Assembly (NCBI RefSeq): GCF_026745355.1
Contig: NC_079206.1
Span: 9,448,031-9,512,030 of the forward strand
DNA: 64,000 bases
Direction: 5' to 3'
Origin: Beta vulgaris subsp. vulgaris
Lineage: Eukaryota; Streptophyta; Magnoliopsida; Caryophyllales; Amaranthaceae
Numbering within the stretch: position 1 is the first letter of the stretch; each line of letters starts with the position of its first letter. Below the pieces are notes generated by a model. The model worked only from the letters and a program-made list of their open reading frames with translations, was not told the DNA's origin and did no database searches. Of the stretch, positions 12,200-23,424 are shown in pieces. A program made the position numbers and the translations under genes.

Positions 12200-12986
12200 T
12201 AAATTAGGAGCAAGTGCGTCTTGGATGTAACACGTTACGCCATAACTTATTTTCTAACATGCATAATGACATATAGTACTCCAACAAAAATTGTAAGAAC
12301 GTAAACTGGTAACAAAAGAAGAAGACTTATCTGACAGTCGTGGCGTGAAATAATCACTGTCCTAAAGTTGAATTTTTCCTATAACAACACATGGACTCAC
12401 AACAATCAACCTCCAGGGATACACGGCTTCTACCTTTCCGGTGTTGACGGAGAAGAAAATTGAGAACGCTCTTGAAGATTGCCCAGAAAAGAGGAGAATA
12501 AAGAGAAGAGAAGTTGTATATTCGTGTTTCTTTTTTTCGTCCCCGAGGAATACCAGAACACCGGTATACATAAGAAAAAATGGAGAATCAAATGTGACCA
12601 GATCAAGGCTAAAAACATGGAGAAAATGGTCCATAAATGAGGAAGTGAATGGCGACAGATCAAGAGATAAATTAGGGAAAATGGTAAAACTGATTAAATG
12701 CTGACAAGTAATTGACCGAAAAAGATAGTTAAGTTAAGTTTATTCCCCAAGGCCCAAGGCCCTGGCTCGAGGCCCTGGCTCAGACCAGGCGCGCGGCGCG
12801 CGTGTGGTAACAATACATCACCATATATCCACTAAAAGCCTCATTACCACTCAACTCAAAGGGTTAAGGAAGAGTAATTATGGTTATAAATCTTACTCTT
12901 CCCTTCTATTCTTTCAATATGGGACAAAAGATAAAAAATGACTCTTCATATTCTTTTCAAGCAGCTTAGAGTTTCTACTATAAAAT
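12200..12986 (-). mobile_element. Putative 3' LTR of a Ty1/copia remnant
   Basis: On the minus strand a polypurine-like CATGTGGGAGAT at about 12997-12985 precedes the region, as expected just upstream of a copia 3' LTR. The downstream leader contains CCCATATTGAAAGAATAGAAGG-type blocks. The far edge is uncertain. The overlapping frames at 12362-12704 are not genes. Confidence 0.4.
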
Positions 12987-13410
12987 CTCCCACATGATTC
13001 AAAAGAAGAGAATAGAAAGAAACGAGGCTAAAAAAGGATGATTTGGGCAATAGATACTAGGTTTTGAAGTATCAATATCTTATGGACTTGAATTGACACT
13101 CAATGTATACAAAAATGTTGTCTTACTATAGTAATAGGTAGATTTCTTTTTGAACCTTTCACGAGGTTAGCAAAGCATAGTTGTGCACTCAACCTTTTTC
13201 AAATCAAGTAACGTTCTCGCAATTGTAATTTAATTGCCCCACAATCTGCCTGGATTTTCATGAATGTTCTAGAGGTCCTAAGCCTTAGGGACTCTCATAG
13301 GGGATTGAGCGTAATCCCCACATTCAAATAGGTAAGTTCATCAAGTTTGTCACAAACCACCTTATCAAGGCTATGAATTATTAAGTGCTTTTAGCTCATC
13401 CTTACACATA

Positions 13411-14579
13411 CACTACAAAAATTAGAGCATTATAGAAACAAATTATGGCAACAAAAATTTCAATTGTTGATAGATAGCAACATATATTATTTTTTTGTTA
13501 CCTATTATAAACTGACGTATTTTACTCTAATTTTTCAACAAATAAAAGCAACATATTTTTGATTTGTTGCTATTGGAAACTAGTTGTTTTACTATTTGTT
13601 GCTAGATAGCATCGTATTTTCAATTTGTTGTCATATAACAACAAACTACGACAACAAATATTTGGTTTGTTGTCATTAGAAACAATTAATTTTACTATTT
13701 GTTGTTAGATGACATCATATTTGCAATTTGTTGTCATTGAGCAACAAATTACGACAACCAATTGTGGCTCTGTTGACATTAGGAACAATTATTTTACTAA
13801 TGGTTACTAGATGACATCATATTTCCAATTTGTTGTCATTTAGCAACAAATTACCAAAACCAATATTTCATTCGTTGATCACATTAGAAACAATTAATTT
13901 TATGATTTGTTGATAGATGACATCATATTTTCATTATGTTGCTATTTAGAAACAAATATGGAAATAGATATTTGATTTGTTATCGTTGGAAACAATATAT
14001 TTTATTATTTGTTTCTGAAATAACATCAGTTTTTCCTGAAAATGTGTCCCACATCGAAGAAAGATTAGCCAAACTACCACTTTATATGTCAAGAAATTAA
14101 ATTTCATACACTATTATCAATTTCTATTAGTATCGGTATGCAAATATCATTCATAATTGTAAGTGGATTGACTCTTCTTCTCTTTATTAATATGCATAAA
14201 TGTATTTATCAAAAGTGTAACTCTATAACAATCAAAAGTTTGTTTCTATTTTAGCAACCAATATCAATAATTTGTTACTAATGTCTAGCAACAAAACATT
14301 AATAATTTGTTGCGATAAGTCGCAACAATCATTTATAACTCGTTACTAGAATTGGCAACAAATTCGCCAAATATGGAAACCAACATGACAACAATATTTC
14401 AATGGATGCTATGTGGCAACGAAAATGTTTCAGATTTTGTAGCTAAAATCATATGAAAACAAGCCTTTTAATAACAACTATTTTTTGTTTCCAATTTCTT
14501 GCTAACGCGAGTTAGCAACAAATTTCTCATGAATATCAACAATTTTTTATTGTTGCTAAATTGATTTATTTTTGTAGTG
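13411..14579. mobile_element. Non-autonomous CACTA element, TTGTTGC subterminal repeats
   Basis: A 1,169-bp element starting CACTACAAAAAT and ending TTTTTGTAGTG, with a perfect 3-bp target duplication ATA (13408-13410 and 14580-14582). Its whole length is filled with direct and inverted copies of a TTTGTTGCTA/TAGCAACAAA motif, as in CACTA subterminal regions. No coding sequence. It splits the copia remnant between the polyprotein end and the 3' LTR. Confidence 0.9.
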
Positions 14580-14716
14580 ATATGACAGTAAATAAATACT
14601 AACATCATTGTTTATTGATAGGAATGGTAGTAGTATACACATTTGAGTTCTTTTGTGACTTTTTTTTACCTTTTGGATTGAACTTAGGAAAACTTAAGAA
14701 GGGTATCCATCACAAT

Positions 14717-14895
14717 TTACTCTACAATAGGCTTAAAACCCATTCCTTGTGCTAACTCTAGGACTTCTCCAAAGGCCTTTAATTTGGTGAGAGGATCAAC
14801 AATATTCCTCTCCAACTTTATATTTACTCGAGTCACATTTTCTAATTATATTTCTCACAATAGCATTTCTTAAGCGAATTACGCCTTCTCTTTCA
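14717..14895 (-). pseudogene. Copia polyprotein C-terminus (RNase H end)
   Basis: The minus strand reads ERNIVDPLTKLKAFGEVLEL, then AQGMGFKPIVE and a stop at 14717. This is the characteristic end of Ty1/copia polyproteins (N-I-A/V-D-P-L-T-K ... G-M-G-L/F). Everything upstream is gone; the homologous reading is lost beyond about 14895. The remaining non-coding internal region continues to the left of the CACTA insertion (12987-13410). Confidence 0.75.
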
Positions 14896-15179
14896 TTATA
14901 GGCTTGATTATTCGCCACCATAATTGTTGCTTATGAAGCACAACGCATGGAAAGTAATGGAGCTTGCTTACACCATAGTGGAATATCAACAACCAAACTC
15001 TTAATCTACTCATCAGCTTCTTGTCCTGCCACTTTTCAGTCATTTTATTTAAGCAATAATGTATTATAAACCAATAGGCAAATGAACACTATAAAAGTAA
15101 ACCATATACAATACATACATGCATGAGGTTAAGATAGCCAAAGAGAAGAATAGCTCAACAAAACTTCTCACATCATTAC
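14896..15179. other. Junction between copia remnant and Helitron
   Basis: No gene or terminal signature recognised. The 5' end of the Helitron (TC...) was not located. Confidence 0.3.
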
Positions 15180-17622
15180 TTAGGTCGCTACAACTAATCC
15201 CATAAAGTCTTCTTCAAGTGTACTCATCTTACATTCCACTACCGTACCCCTGCCTATGGAAATATTGAGTTTCCATCTTTCTGCTGAGCAGTATGTTATA
15301 TACAATGACCATACTGATCTTGAATCAATACTTGAAAGACCTAACATTGACAAGACCAACTTCTTATCATGGATGGAATGCAACATAAAATATACTTAAG
15401 GTAAAAAACTAAGTTATGTAGAGTTTCTGACTAAGTTTGTGTGAAAACAAGATAAGAAAGAGTGGATTATTCCTAGAGGCAAAGGATTCGCAAATAGGAA
15501 GGATCTTCCATGTAACTCCAAGTTCTGGTGAGAAGTATTACCTTAGAACATTGCTTAACTTTGTTAAAGGTGCCACTTGCTACGAATATATTATGACAGT
15601 TGATGGTGTGTATATCCAACATTCAAAAAGGCTTGATATGCTAGGGGGTTACTTGATGATGACAAGGAGTACATTGATGCAACAATAGAAGCAAACTTTA
15701 GAGAATCAGGCCATTATGTAAGAAATCTTTTCAGCATGTTACTCTTATATAGTAGCTTATCAAAGCCTAAGGAAATATGGTATAAGACTTGACATCTACT
15801 GTCTAATGACATCCTGTTCAACCAACGTAGGATACATAAAAACCCATGTAGTGTAAACTTACTATGTTTTGTAAACTTAGATTTTTGTATTATTCTTGTA
15901 ATATAAGTTAGTTTTAATAATCTTTGTTAACATAAAATGCAGCTTTGCAATTAACTGATGAATAGATACAAGCTTTTTGCGCTGGCTGATATTGAAGCTA
16001 AACTTCAAAGCATCGGTAGCAACTTTCGTAAATTCACCGAAATGCCTTCTGCAGATGAACTGGTCATTTTTGAAGCACAAAATAAGCTTATCCTTGATGA
16101 GCTTTCTTATGATATAACAGCGTTAACAACTGAGCATGATAAGTTATTTTTAGGTTTAACTGATGAGCAAAGAAAGATTTATCATGAAATCATGGATGCC
16201 ATCTCAGGTACAGAAGGAGGTGTCTTCTTTGTTTACGGACACGGAGGAACATGTAAAACATATATGTGGAGAATGTTATGTGCTGCTATAAGGAAGATGG
16301 GTGAAATCGTACTACCGATTTCTTCAAGTGGAATTGCGTCACTACTCCTTCCAAAGGTAGAACGATTCATTCAAGGTTCAGTATACCTTTGAACGTCAGT
16401 GAGAACTCCACATGTGTTGGCATTCGGTCAGGGACAGACTTAGCTGCACTATTTATTAAAACAAAGTTTATCATTTGGGATGAAACACCTGTGATGCATA
16501 AATACTGTTTTGAAGCATTAGATAGGAGCTTAAAGGACATTATGCGGTCAGTTGATAGTGCTAATTTGCATAAACCTTTTGGTGGAAAAGTCATTGTGTT
16601 TACAGGTGATCTTAGGCAAATATTACCGGTCATACCTAAGGGAACCAGATAGGAAATTGTTTTTGCGGCCATCAATTCTTCTTTTTTATGGGCTTCGTGT
16701 AAAGTGTTTAAACTTACTCGCAACATGAGAGTGCAAACAAGGCATTCAACCTCTTATATTGAAGAAATAATAGAGTTTTCAGATTTGATACAAAGTGTAG
16801 GTGATGGCAATGTTGGAGAGCCGAATGATGGAACATGTGTCATTGATATTAGTGATAATCTTCGTATTAATGGAGGAAAATACCCTATTTCTACAATTAT
16901 TCATAGCACGTATCCTTGCCTTACAGATCATCTATGGGAAGCAAAGTACTTTCAAGAAAGAGCTATTCTAGCTCCGACAAATGAGATAGTCGAGACAGTT
17001 AATGATCATTTGTTGTCTACCATCCTAGAGAGGAAAAAGAATACTTTAGTTCAGATGCAATTAGCAAAGAAGAAAGGAACTTTGTGATCCATGAACTTTA
17101 TTCAACTGGATTTCTCAATACAATAAAATGTTCGGGCTTACCAAATCACAATATAAGGTTGAATATTGGTGCACCAGTCATGCTTCTAAGGAATATTGAT
17201 CAAACAACAGGATTGTGTAATGGCACAAGATGATTTATCAGACATTTAGGCAATCGTGTCATTGAGGCTATCGTCATTTCCGACAGCAATGCCGGTGACA
17301 AAGTGTTCATCCCAAGAATGACAACTCAAGCCGTCTGATTCAACAAAAATTTCCAATCAAATTTCAAAGAAGACAATTTCCTTCAACAGTGTGTTTTGCT
17401 ATGATTATTAATAAAAGCCAAGGACAATCCTTAAAGCATGTAGGTTTATATCTTCCAAGACCTGGTTTCAACCATGGTCAATTCTATGTTGCAGTTTCCA
17501 GGGTGACGAGTAAAAAAGGACTGAAAATTCTCATTCATGATAAGGAAAAAGATGTATGTACAACTACAAGCAATGTGGTTTATAAAGAAATTTTGGAGAA
17601 CGTACAAGTTGTAATACATTGA
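15180..17622 (+). pseudogene. Helitron RepHel helicase (PIF1-type) C-terminal region, decayed
   Basis: RepHel proteins drive rolling-circle transposition; this is the SF1 PIF1-like helicase half. Blocks in order: LSAEQ and LERPNIDKTNFLSWMEC (about 15280-15390), GRIFHVTPSSGEKYYLRTLL (15497-15560), ANFRESGHYVRNLFSMLLLY, a possible intron near 15845-15940, and LTDEQRKIYHEIMDAI. Walker A follows as GHGGTCKTYMWRM (about 16238-16275; the canonical G of GKT reads C). Next come Walker B IIWDETPVMHK (about 16470), FTGDLRQILPVIPKGTR (16602-16650), LTRNMRV, PVMLLRNIDQTTGLCNGTR, INKSQGQSL and GQFYVAVSRVTSKKGLKIL (17480-17530). Frame changes near 16365 and 17050, and stops near 15780, 16650, 17230 and 17335, make it inactive. 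The N-terminal Rep nuclease is missing. Confidence 0.9.
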
Positions 17623-17645
17623 ATTATACGATTTGCAATGCACTA

Positions 17646-17987
17646 CTCCTTCCATCCAATAATATAGTTCCCATTTCCACTTTTGGTGTCCCAAAATATA
17701 GTTTCCATTTTCATTTTGGGTGTCCCAAAATATAGTTCCATCTCTAGTTCTACATTTTTCCGTAATTTGTCTAGAAAAATCATGTCCCGTCATTTATTTG
17801 CTTCTTGAATTTTGTTTTTTCCTTTGTTTATTTAACCAAAATGTTACAATTAATGCTCTTTTACCAATTATTCTCCATACAATATTTATTTAAATAAACA
17901 AAAAATCTTTACTATCCCTCATAGATTCTACTTGCATAAATTACCGTGAAAAAGGAAAATGAGAACTATATTTTGGGACGGAGGGAG
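17646..17987. mobile_element. Stowaway-type MITE
   Basis: Starts CTCCTTCCATCC after a TA dinucleotide (17644-17645) and ends GGGACGGAGGGAG. Ends match the Tc1/mariner Stowaway consensus. The right TA has become TT. Two near-repeats of TGTCCCAAAATATAGTT lie near the left end. It is inserted between the helicase remnant and the Helitron 3' end. Confidence 0.8.
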
Positions 17988-18077
17988 TTTTTTTAAGTTC
18001 TTTACACTTTATTGTTCTTTGTTCAATTACTTTCATAATGCTCAATTAATAAAGCAAACTTAGTTAGTTTGTGAAAT

Positions 18078-18109
18078 CCCCGTACATCATGCACGGATCA
18101 AAAGACTAG
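18078..18109 (+). mobile_element. Helitron 3' terminus (hairpin + CTAG)
   Basis: CCGTAC...GCACGG forms a 6-bp stem with one A/C mismatch (18080-18085 with 18091-18096). It is followed nine bases later by CTAG (18106-18109) and a host T. Hairpin, short spacer and CTRR followed by T are the diagnostic Helitron end. It most likely terminates the element carrying the helicase at 15180-17622. Confidence 0.75.
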
Positions 18110-18137
18110 TTTGATTATTACTTCAATTTAATGAAGA

Positions 18138-18600
18138 GTCTGTCTTGTAACAGACCGCTTACTTTTAAATTAAAATTAGACAATGGTAAGCCTAATATTA
18201 AAAAGTAAATTAACCCAATAGTGATTAAGTTAATTTCTTTCGGTGATTAGTTTAATCATTTAATGACTATGTCTACTTTTATATTAAAACTAGTTATTAG
18301 GCCCGGGCTATGGCCCGGATAAGAAAAATTTCATTTATTAATGTTGTACTTTGATATGATAACACTAAATACAACTTGGTCTAGTGGTTAAAACTTTAGT
18401 ACATGAATTTGAGGTACGGGATCAAAACCTGTAGTCCTGTACTATGTAATTTCTAATTTTTTTAATTGTACATGGATTACATGAACTAAAACTCCCTAGA
18501 GAGAGCGCCACGTGGCACCGTCCGTCCGTTCCTGGTTTACGCACGCCTTTTAATATATTAGTATAGATTAGACCGTCTCTTTTAATAATTTTTGTTTAAG
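18138..18600 (+). repeat. Dispersed GTCTTGTAA/AGACCGTCT repeat, copy 1
   Basis: Contains GTCTTGTAACAGACCGCTTAC, a central TTAATTTCTTTCGGTGA block and TTATATTAAAA, then after a Helitron insertion (18290-18567) the block TTAGACCGTCTC. Related copies lie near 36490, 53638 and 62690. The two ends are partly complementary, suggesting a MITE-like palindrome, but the superfamily is unknown. Confidence 0.6.
18290..18567 (-). mobile_element. Short non-autonomous Helitron
   Basis: A 278-bp element in reverse orientation. Read on the minus strand it begins TCTATACTAATATATTAAAA and ends with a perfect hairpin CCGGGC-CATA-GCCCGG, a spacer and CTAG. It sits exactly between a host A (18289) and T (18568), as Helitrons do. 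Inside, on the plus strand, TGGTCTAGTGG (18377-18387) and GGGATCAAAACC (18418-18429) resemble Pol III A and B boxes, suggesting an embedded tRNA-derived SINE fragment. Confidence 0.75.
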
Positions 18601-18703
18601 GAATAGTGTGAATTTAAGATTAAAATAAATGATTCAAATTACACAAATTAATGAATTATGGTGACTATAAAATCGTCCGTTAATAACGGTTACTTTTGTT
18701 TTA

Positions 18704-18750
18704 GGCCCAATATATGAAATGATAAAGATCACCGGCAAAAGACAAGCCCA
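18704..18750 (+). promoter_or_regulatory. Two Site II-type motifs upstream of MED10
   Basis: GGCCCA at 18704-18709 and AGCCCA at 18745-18750 are the reverse complements of TGGGCC and TGGGCT. Site II (TGGGCY) motifs cluster in promoters of constitutively expressed plant genes, often TATA-less ones. They lie 150-200 bp upstream of the MED10 ATG; no clear TATA box is seen. Function is inferred from position and motif only. Confidence 0.4.
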
Positions 18751-18902
18751 AATAAAGAACTTGCTTCATGACATTTTTTTTTTTTTGAAAGATCTTCATG
18801 ACATTACGACTGTTACTTTGACGGAAGCATCTGAAACTGGTAAGAAGAAGAATTTCTGCGAATTATTTGAGAACAAATCTGCGAAATTGGAAGAAATCGT
18901 AC

Positions 18903-21526
18903 ATGGATTCAGCACAAAACACAGCTGCAGTAGGAGGAAACAATGGAATTATAAATGCGCAAGGAAACAACAACAACAACAACAGTAGTAACAACGACGG
19001 AACAATCTCAGATGATGCGAAGCAAAACCTAAGTGACGTCACCAACTCAATTGACAAAACTTTGGGCCTTCTTCATCAGCTTTACCTTACTGTCTCTTCC
19101 TTCAATGTCGCCTCTCAGCTCCCTCTTCTCCAACGCATGTACTCTCTCTCTCCTAAAACCCTAATTTCATTCAATTCTTCATTATTGGAGCAATTTGTTT
19201 TTTCCGAAGAATTAGGGTTTTTGCTTTTTGTTCAGAAATTCTTTGGTGATGGAGCTTGATAATATGATGAAATTGTCTAGCAAATGCAATATTCAGATCC
19301 CCATGGAGGTTCTCAAGTGAGTCCTTTTTCTCCCTGAATTTTGATTTCTATGTTTTTTCCCCCCCAAATTCAAGATTTGATAATTGATTTAGTTACTGTG
19401 ATTTTTATGTGTCCTCAGTTTGATTGATGATGGGAAGAATCCAGACGAATTTACAAAGGATGTTCTTAACAGCTGTATTGCGAAAAATCAAATCACCAAA
19501 GGCAAAGCTGATGCTTTCAAGGTAGGTTATTTCTCTGTCTCCTTGTTTTATTTTCTTTGGTAATTGATTTGATAGCAATATGACAATTTAGAACTTTCAA
19601 TTAATTGAAATTCTGCATATATACTGGCTAATTGGAAAATAAGATGTCGAATTTAGTTAAAGTAGGGTAGGATGTTGTTGGAGAAACCTTTGTTCACTTT
19701 TTTAAAAATTGTGCTAATATATAGCAAAACCACCACTTGGTGCCTCTGGTTCATTATTTTGCCAATTGGTTTGTCGTAATTGAACTGTCATTACCTTTTG
19801 CATTGTTTGAGGAACACCATCCATTTGGGGCGGGGGGATGGGAACGTGCATGGTTATATCGCTTGCTTTGCAAAGAGTTTTTCCCCTTCATCATATACAC
19901 TTTAGTTTCATATGTTTGACATGAGGAAAATGTTGATTGGTCATGATGGACGCATATGAGTGGATTTTAACTTCCCTCAGAAGAACTATTAAATCGCCTC
20001 CAAAATATGACGAATCCTAACTGCATGTTATAGTCAAAAAATACAATTATTTGTCACCTGAAGGTACTACAAAGTATTGATGGGTATTGCAAGCTATACT
20101 TGGTCAAGATTGGGAAAAGACAAATGTACTATGCATGTAGTTGCCACTCTTACCTACAGTTATTATTTTTATTTTTTTTAACTATGAAGGCTTTCCCATG
20201 ATGAAGTATTGGAGCCTGATCATTGAAAAGTTTACGCTAAAACTGCACAATTGTGCCAGCTCTATGGGCTGCTACCACTCAACAATCTAACTTTGAAACA
20301 TCATGTCTCTGTTCTCAATCAACTAATCAAGTGTATTGGCAATTTGACACTTGGTGGAAAAGCACCTTACCCTAATTTGTTGGAAGAGAGGATTGCAAAT
20401 TCTTTTAGATAATCATAACCTTACCCAAACTGTAAAAATTTAAAAGCCTATGTATGCTCTTTTATGTAATGTTGCATCTATCAAAACTCATAAGCTGACT
20501 GCAAGTTGCTATCAACTAAATTTACAAGTTGCTATCAACTAAATTTACTAAACACTTTTACGCAAACTACTAATGCAATTAGTAGCTCAAAATCAAATTA
20601 ATTAAATCCTCTCCACTTATAGGCCATCAACCAATTACCAAACATGGCCTATATGTTTCTATCATCTCGTGTTATATATAGCTTCAGCATTTCATCTTCA
20701 CCTTATGTGCTTGATAATTAGCTTTATCCATGGTTGGCTACTTGTCCATAAATATGTGTGGCTTCAATGAGTTTAGGTATAAAAGTATAGACCAATGATG
20801 GTGGGCCTTCTATGTTTATTTGGAACGAGGATATCTAGACATTCCTTTCTCTCCTCCCTCTTTGAGTCTTTCTTTATGCATCACGTATATAAATCTTGTT
20901 TCTCTGGAATATGGTTGGCTACTTGTCCATAATTATTTGTGGCTTCAATGAGTTTAGGTATGAAAGTATAGACCAATGATGGTGGACCATCTATGTTTCT
21001 TTGGAATGAGGATATCTAGACTTTCCTTTCTCTCCCCCCTCTTTGAGTCTCTCTTTATGCATCACGTATACGAATCTTGTTTCTGATTACTGCTTGAAGG
21101 TCAGAATTTTTGAGGATTTATAATGTTGTTATTTGCTTCACAGAGTTTGCGCAAGCATCTGCTTGAAGAACTTGAGCAGGCCTTTCCCTCTGAAGTGGAG
21201 GCTTATAGGGATATACGTGCCTCATCTGCTGCTGTAAGTTTGGAAATTGTTATCTCTATGCAAACTAATTTCCCCCAATAATCTGAAATGATGTATTTGA
21301 TTGACAAATTATATTGAGTAATAAGCTCCCTACATTACTGAGGATTATAACTCCATGCATGTCGTCGCACGAGCATCTTGAATATCAAAGTGTTTCATCA
21401 AAGAGTTATTTTGCAATATATGTAAGCAGGATCTAACTGATAGGCTTGATGCAGGAAATGAAAAGGATGGCGCAAGCCCAAAGTGCACTGCCTAATGGAG
21501 ATGTAAAGGTCAAGAGTGAGCTATAG
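18903..21526 (+). CDS. MED10: Mediator of RNA polymerase II transcription subunit 10
   Basis: MED10 (yeast Nut2) is a small middle-module subunit of Mediator, which bridges transcription factors and RNA polymerase II in the nucleus. Five coding exons join in frame: 18903-19138, 19236-19316, 19419-19521, 21144-21233 and 21455-21526. All introns are GT...AG, and the product is 193 aa. The N-terminus is a short Asn/Ser-rich tract (residues ~12-33). The MED10 core follows: NLSDVTNSIDKTLGLLHQLY, then NSLVMELDNM, CNIQIPMEVLN, LIDDGKNPDEFTKDVLNSC, KGKADAFKSLRKHLLEELEQ and AYRDIRASSAA. Length is close to plant relatives (I recall about 186 aa in Arabidopsis). The ATG was chosen because the frame upstream has no other ATG and plant homologues begin MD-x-x-QN. 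Intron 3 is 1.6 kb. No lesions are seen, and the gene looks functional. Confidence 0.95.
20730..21085. repeat. 181-bp tandem duplication inside MED10 intron 3
   Basis: Two head-to-tail units start with ATGGTTGGCTACTTGTCCATAA, at about 20730 and 20911. They share the markers GGCTTCAATGAGTTTAGGTAT, GAGGATATCTAGAC and ATGCATCACGTATA, with roughly 92% identity by eye. A shorter direct repeat (AGTTGCTATCAACTAAATTTAC) lies at about 20500-20550. Confidence 0.9.
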
Positions 21527-22437
21527 GTTCTGAGATTGGCATGCAATCAGGTTTTTTTTTCTGTTAGTTTACGTTCTGTGTAGTTTCAAGCTGTGTATTT
21601 GAGTATCTACCTTTACTAAAATGTTTATATAGGTAGGTTATCATACAGTGAAGGTCCTTATAGCTTAATTCTCTCTACTTATTCTAATCTTTAACATGAA
21701 CATATCTTTACTTGTATCTTTTGGTGTGAGTAATACTCTTCACATAATTAATTGTTTTGGAGTTAGTGTACTTTTATACACCATACGTAAGATTGTGACA
21801 AGATTGAGAATTAGCAGCACACTGGATTACGTACATGGTTGTACACAAGTTTGACATGGACTGATGGATTTGTGAGAGCTCTTGTTTTCCATGTCTTATG
21901 GTTTATCAACCATGTCTTAGGACTTGTCTGCTGTTGAGGTAGATTAAGGGGTTTATTTTGTTTGTTCAATTTTTATGTTTTACTTTTTGTTGTTGCAACA
22001 ACTCCAAGTCTGTTTGATAACAATCAACTACTCAGTAACACAGTTAGACAAAAGGGGAATGCGTGTGAACCAGGTTGGTTAGGCAAGCATATATTATTAA
22101 GAAGAGTAGCAGGTGTGAATCCTGAAACTATCTCCATCGGGGCTTGTAAAGCACGGGGTTAATAAGTGAAAATCCCAATATGTTGTCCATTGTCGAGGGT
22201 AGATTCTTCTAGGCAAACTTTACTGCATAGATTCTCCTTGACGTAACTTGAGGTATGTTTTGACAAGGACAAGTAGTGGTTGTAGCTGGTGCAGTAAACA
22301 ACTAAACATGCTTAGTCATGAACTTTGTGCAAATAGATTCTACTACATTCTGTAGCTGGGTTATATGATGTTGTATGCGCGTTTTCCATGGTAACATGCT
22401 TGTGAGACGGGATACCATATGGATAACTCATTGCCAA
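21527..22437 (+). other. MED10 3' flank
   Basis: T-rich sequence that should contain the MED10 3' UTR; the polyadenylation site is not obvious. The short frame at 21962-22162 and those over 22361-22581 have no recognised similarity. Nothing else seen. Confidence 0.4.
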
Positions 22438-22445
22438 GTTTCATC

Positions 22446-23416
22446 CTTAGTTTTAAAAAGCGTGCCCAAGGCGCGCCGCAAGGCGAGCTCAGGCGACAAA
22501 ACGCCTGGAACAACCCAGGCGAGGCGGGCAACGGTAGGCGCATGGAGGCGTGCGCTTTTTCCACTTTTTCAAGAGGCGTGAGGCGCAGGATGCGTGCACC
22601 TTTGGGGATAAGGCACGCGTGGAGGCCACCTCCTCCTTTTAAAAATAAAATTACACGTTTTTAGGTTTTGAAACAGAAAACCATAGAAATAGCATCTACC
22701 TCTGCCTTTGCTCTGTGGAAACTGGAAACCCTAGAACATGCATCTGCAGCAGCTGCTGCTTCTCGCCGGCGGTCGTCTGTCGCCGGTGGTCGGCGGTTGT
22801 TTGTAGGTCATCTCGTCGCCTCGCCAGTGTTTGGCTGTCGCCGGTAAGTTATCTTCTTCTTTCTTCCTTCATCTTTCATTCGGTCTTCTTCTTTCTCCTT
22901 TCTTTATTTGATTTCTAATTTCTTCTTCTTTCCTTTTCATTTCTTCCGTCTTTCTTTTTGTTTATTTCGTCCCCCCCCCCCCCCCTTTTTTTTTAAACCT
23001 CTTTCTTTCTTCTCTCTCACTTTTTTTATTGTAGAGGCAGTGAACCAGTGGCTGTATTAGGCTCTGTCCCCCATTACTCTGTTATATATTGTTCCTACAT
23101 TAATTAGTTTTTGGAATATCATATGAATTGTAGCTCTTTTTTCTAGGAATCATTTGAATTATACCTTGTTGATTGAGAATCTTAAACAGTTTATTGGTGC
23201 GATATTTTAACGATAAATATATTTTCTTATATCCTTTTATGGGTCTTTAATATAATATTTATGTTGTTTTAACTATTACAATGTTTCTTTCTTTTATTTT
23301 TAAGTTTATTGGCACCAAAGATATGCCTTGTCTACGAGATGCGTGCGCCTTCACCTTGCGCCTTGGTGCGCTTTGCGCCTTGCGCCTCAGTGCACCTCAC
23401 GCCTTCTAAAGCTAAG
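22446..23416. mobile_element. Non-autonomous hAT-like element with GGCGC-rich ends
   Basis: A 971-bp element. The left end CTTAGTTTTAAAAAGCGTG pairs with the right end read inward, CTTAGCTTTAGAAGGCGTG. It is flanked by a perfect 8-bp TSD GTTTCATC (22438-22445 and 23417-23424). Both subterminal regions are packed with AAGGCGC/GCGCCTT motifs. The middle (about 22650-22990) looks like a plant 5' leader plus first-exon region (CTGCAGCAGCTGCTGC, CGCCGGTGGTCGGCGG) followed by a C16 run near 22971. This suggests captured host sequence, although no protein family is recognisable. Confidence 0.8.
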
Positions 23417-23424
23417 GTTTCATC

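Noticed and set aside
18360..18450. A functional tRNA gene
   Set aside because: A and B boxes are visible, but no cloverleaf stems or anticodon arm can be built around them.
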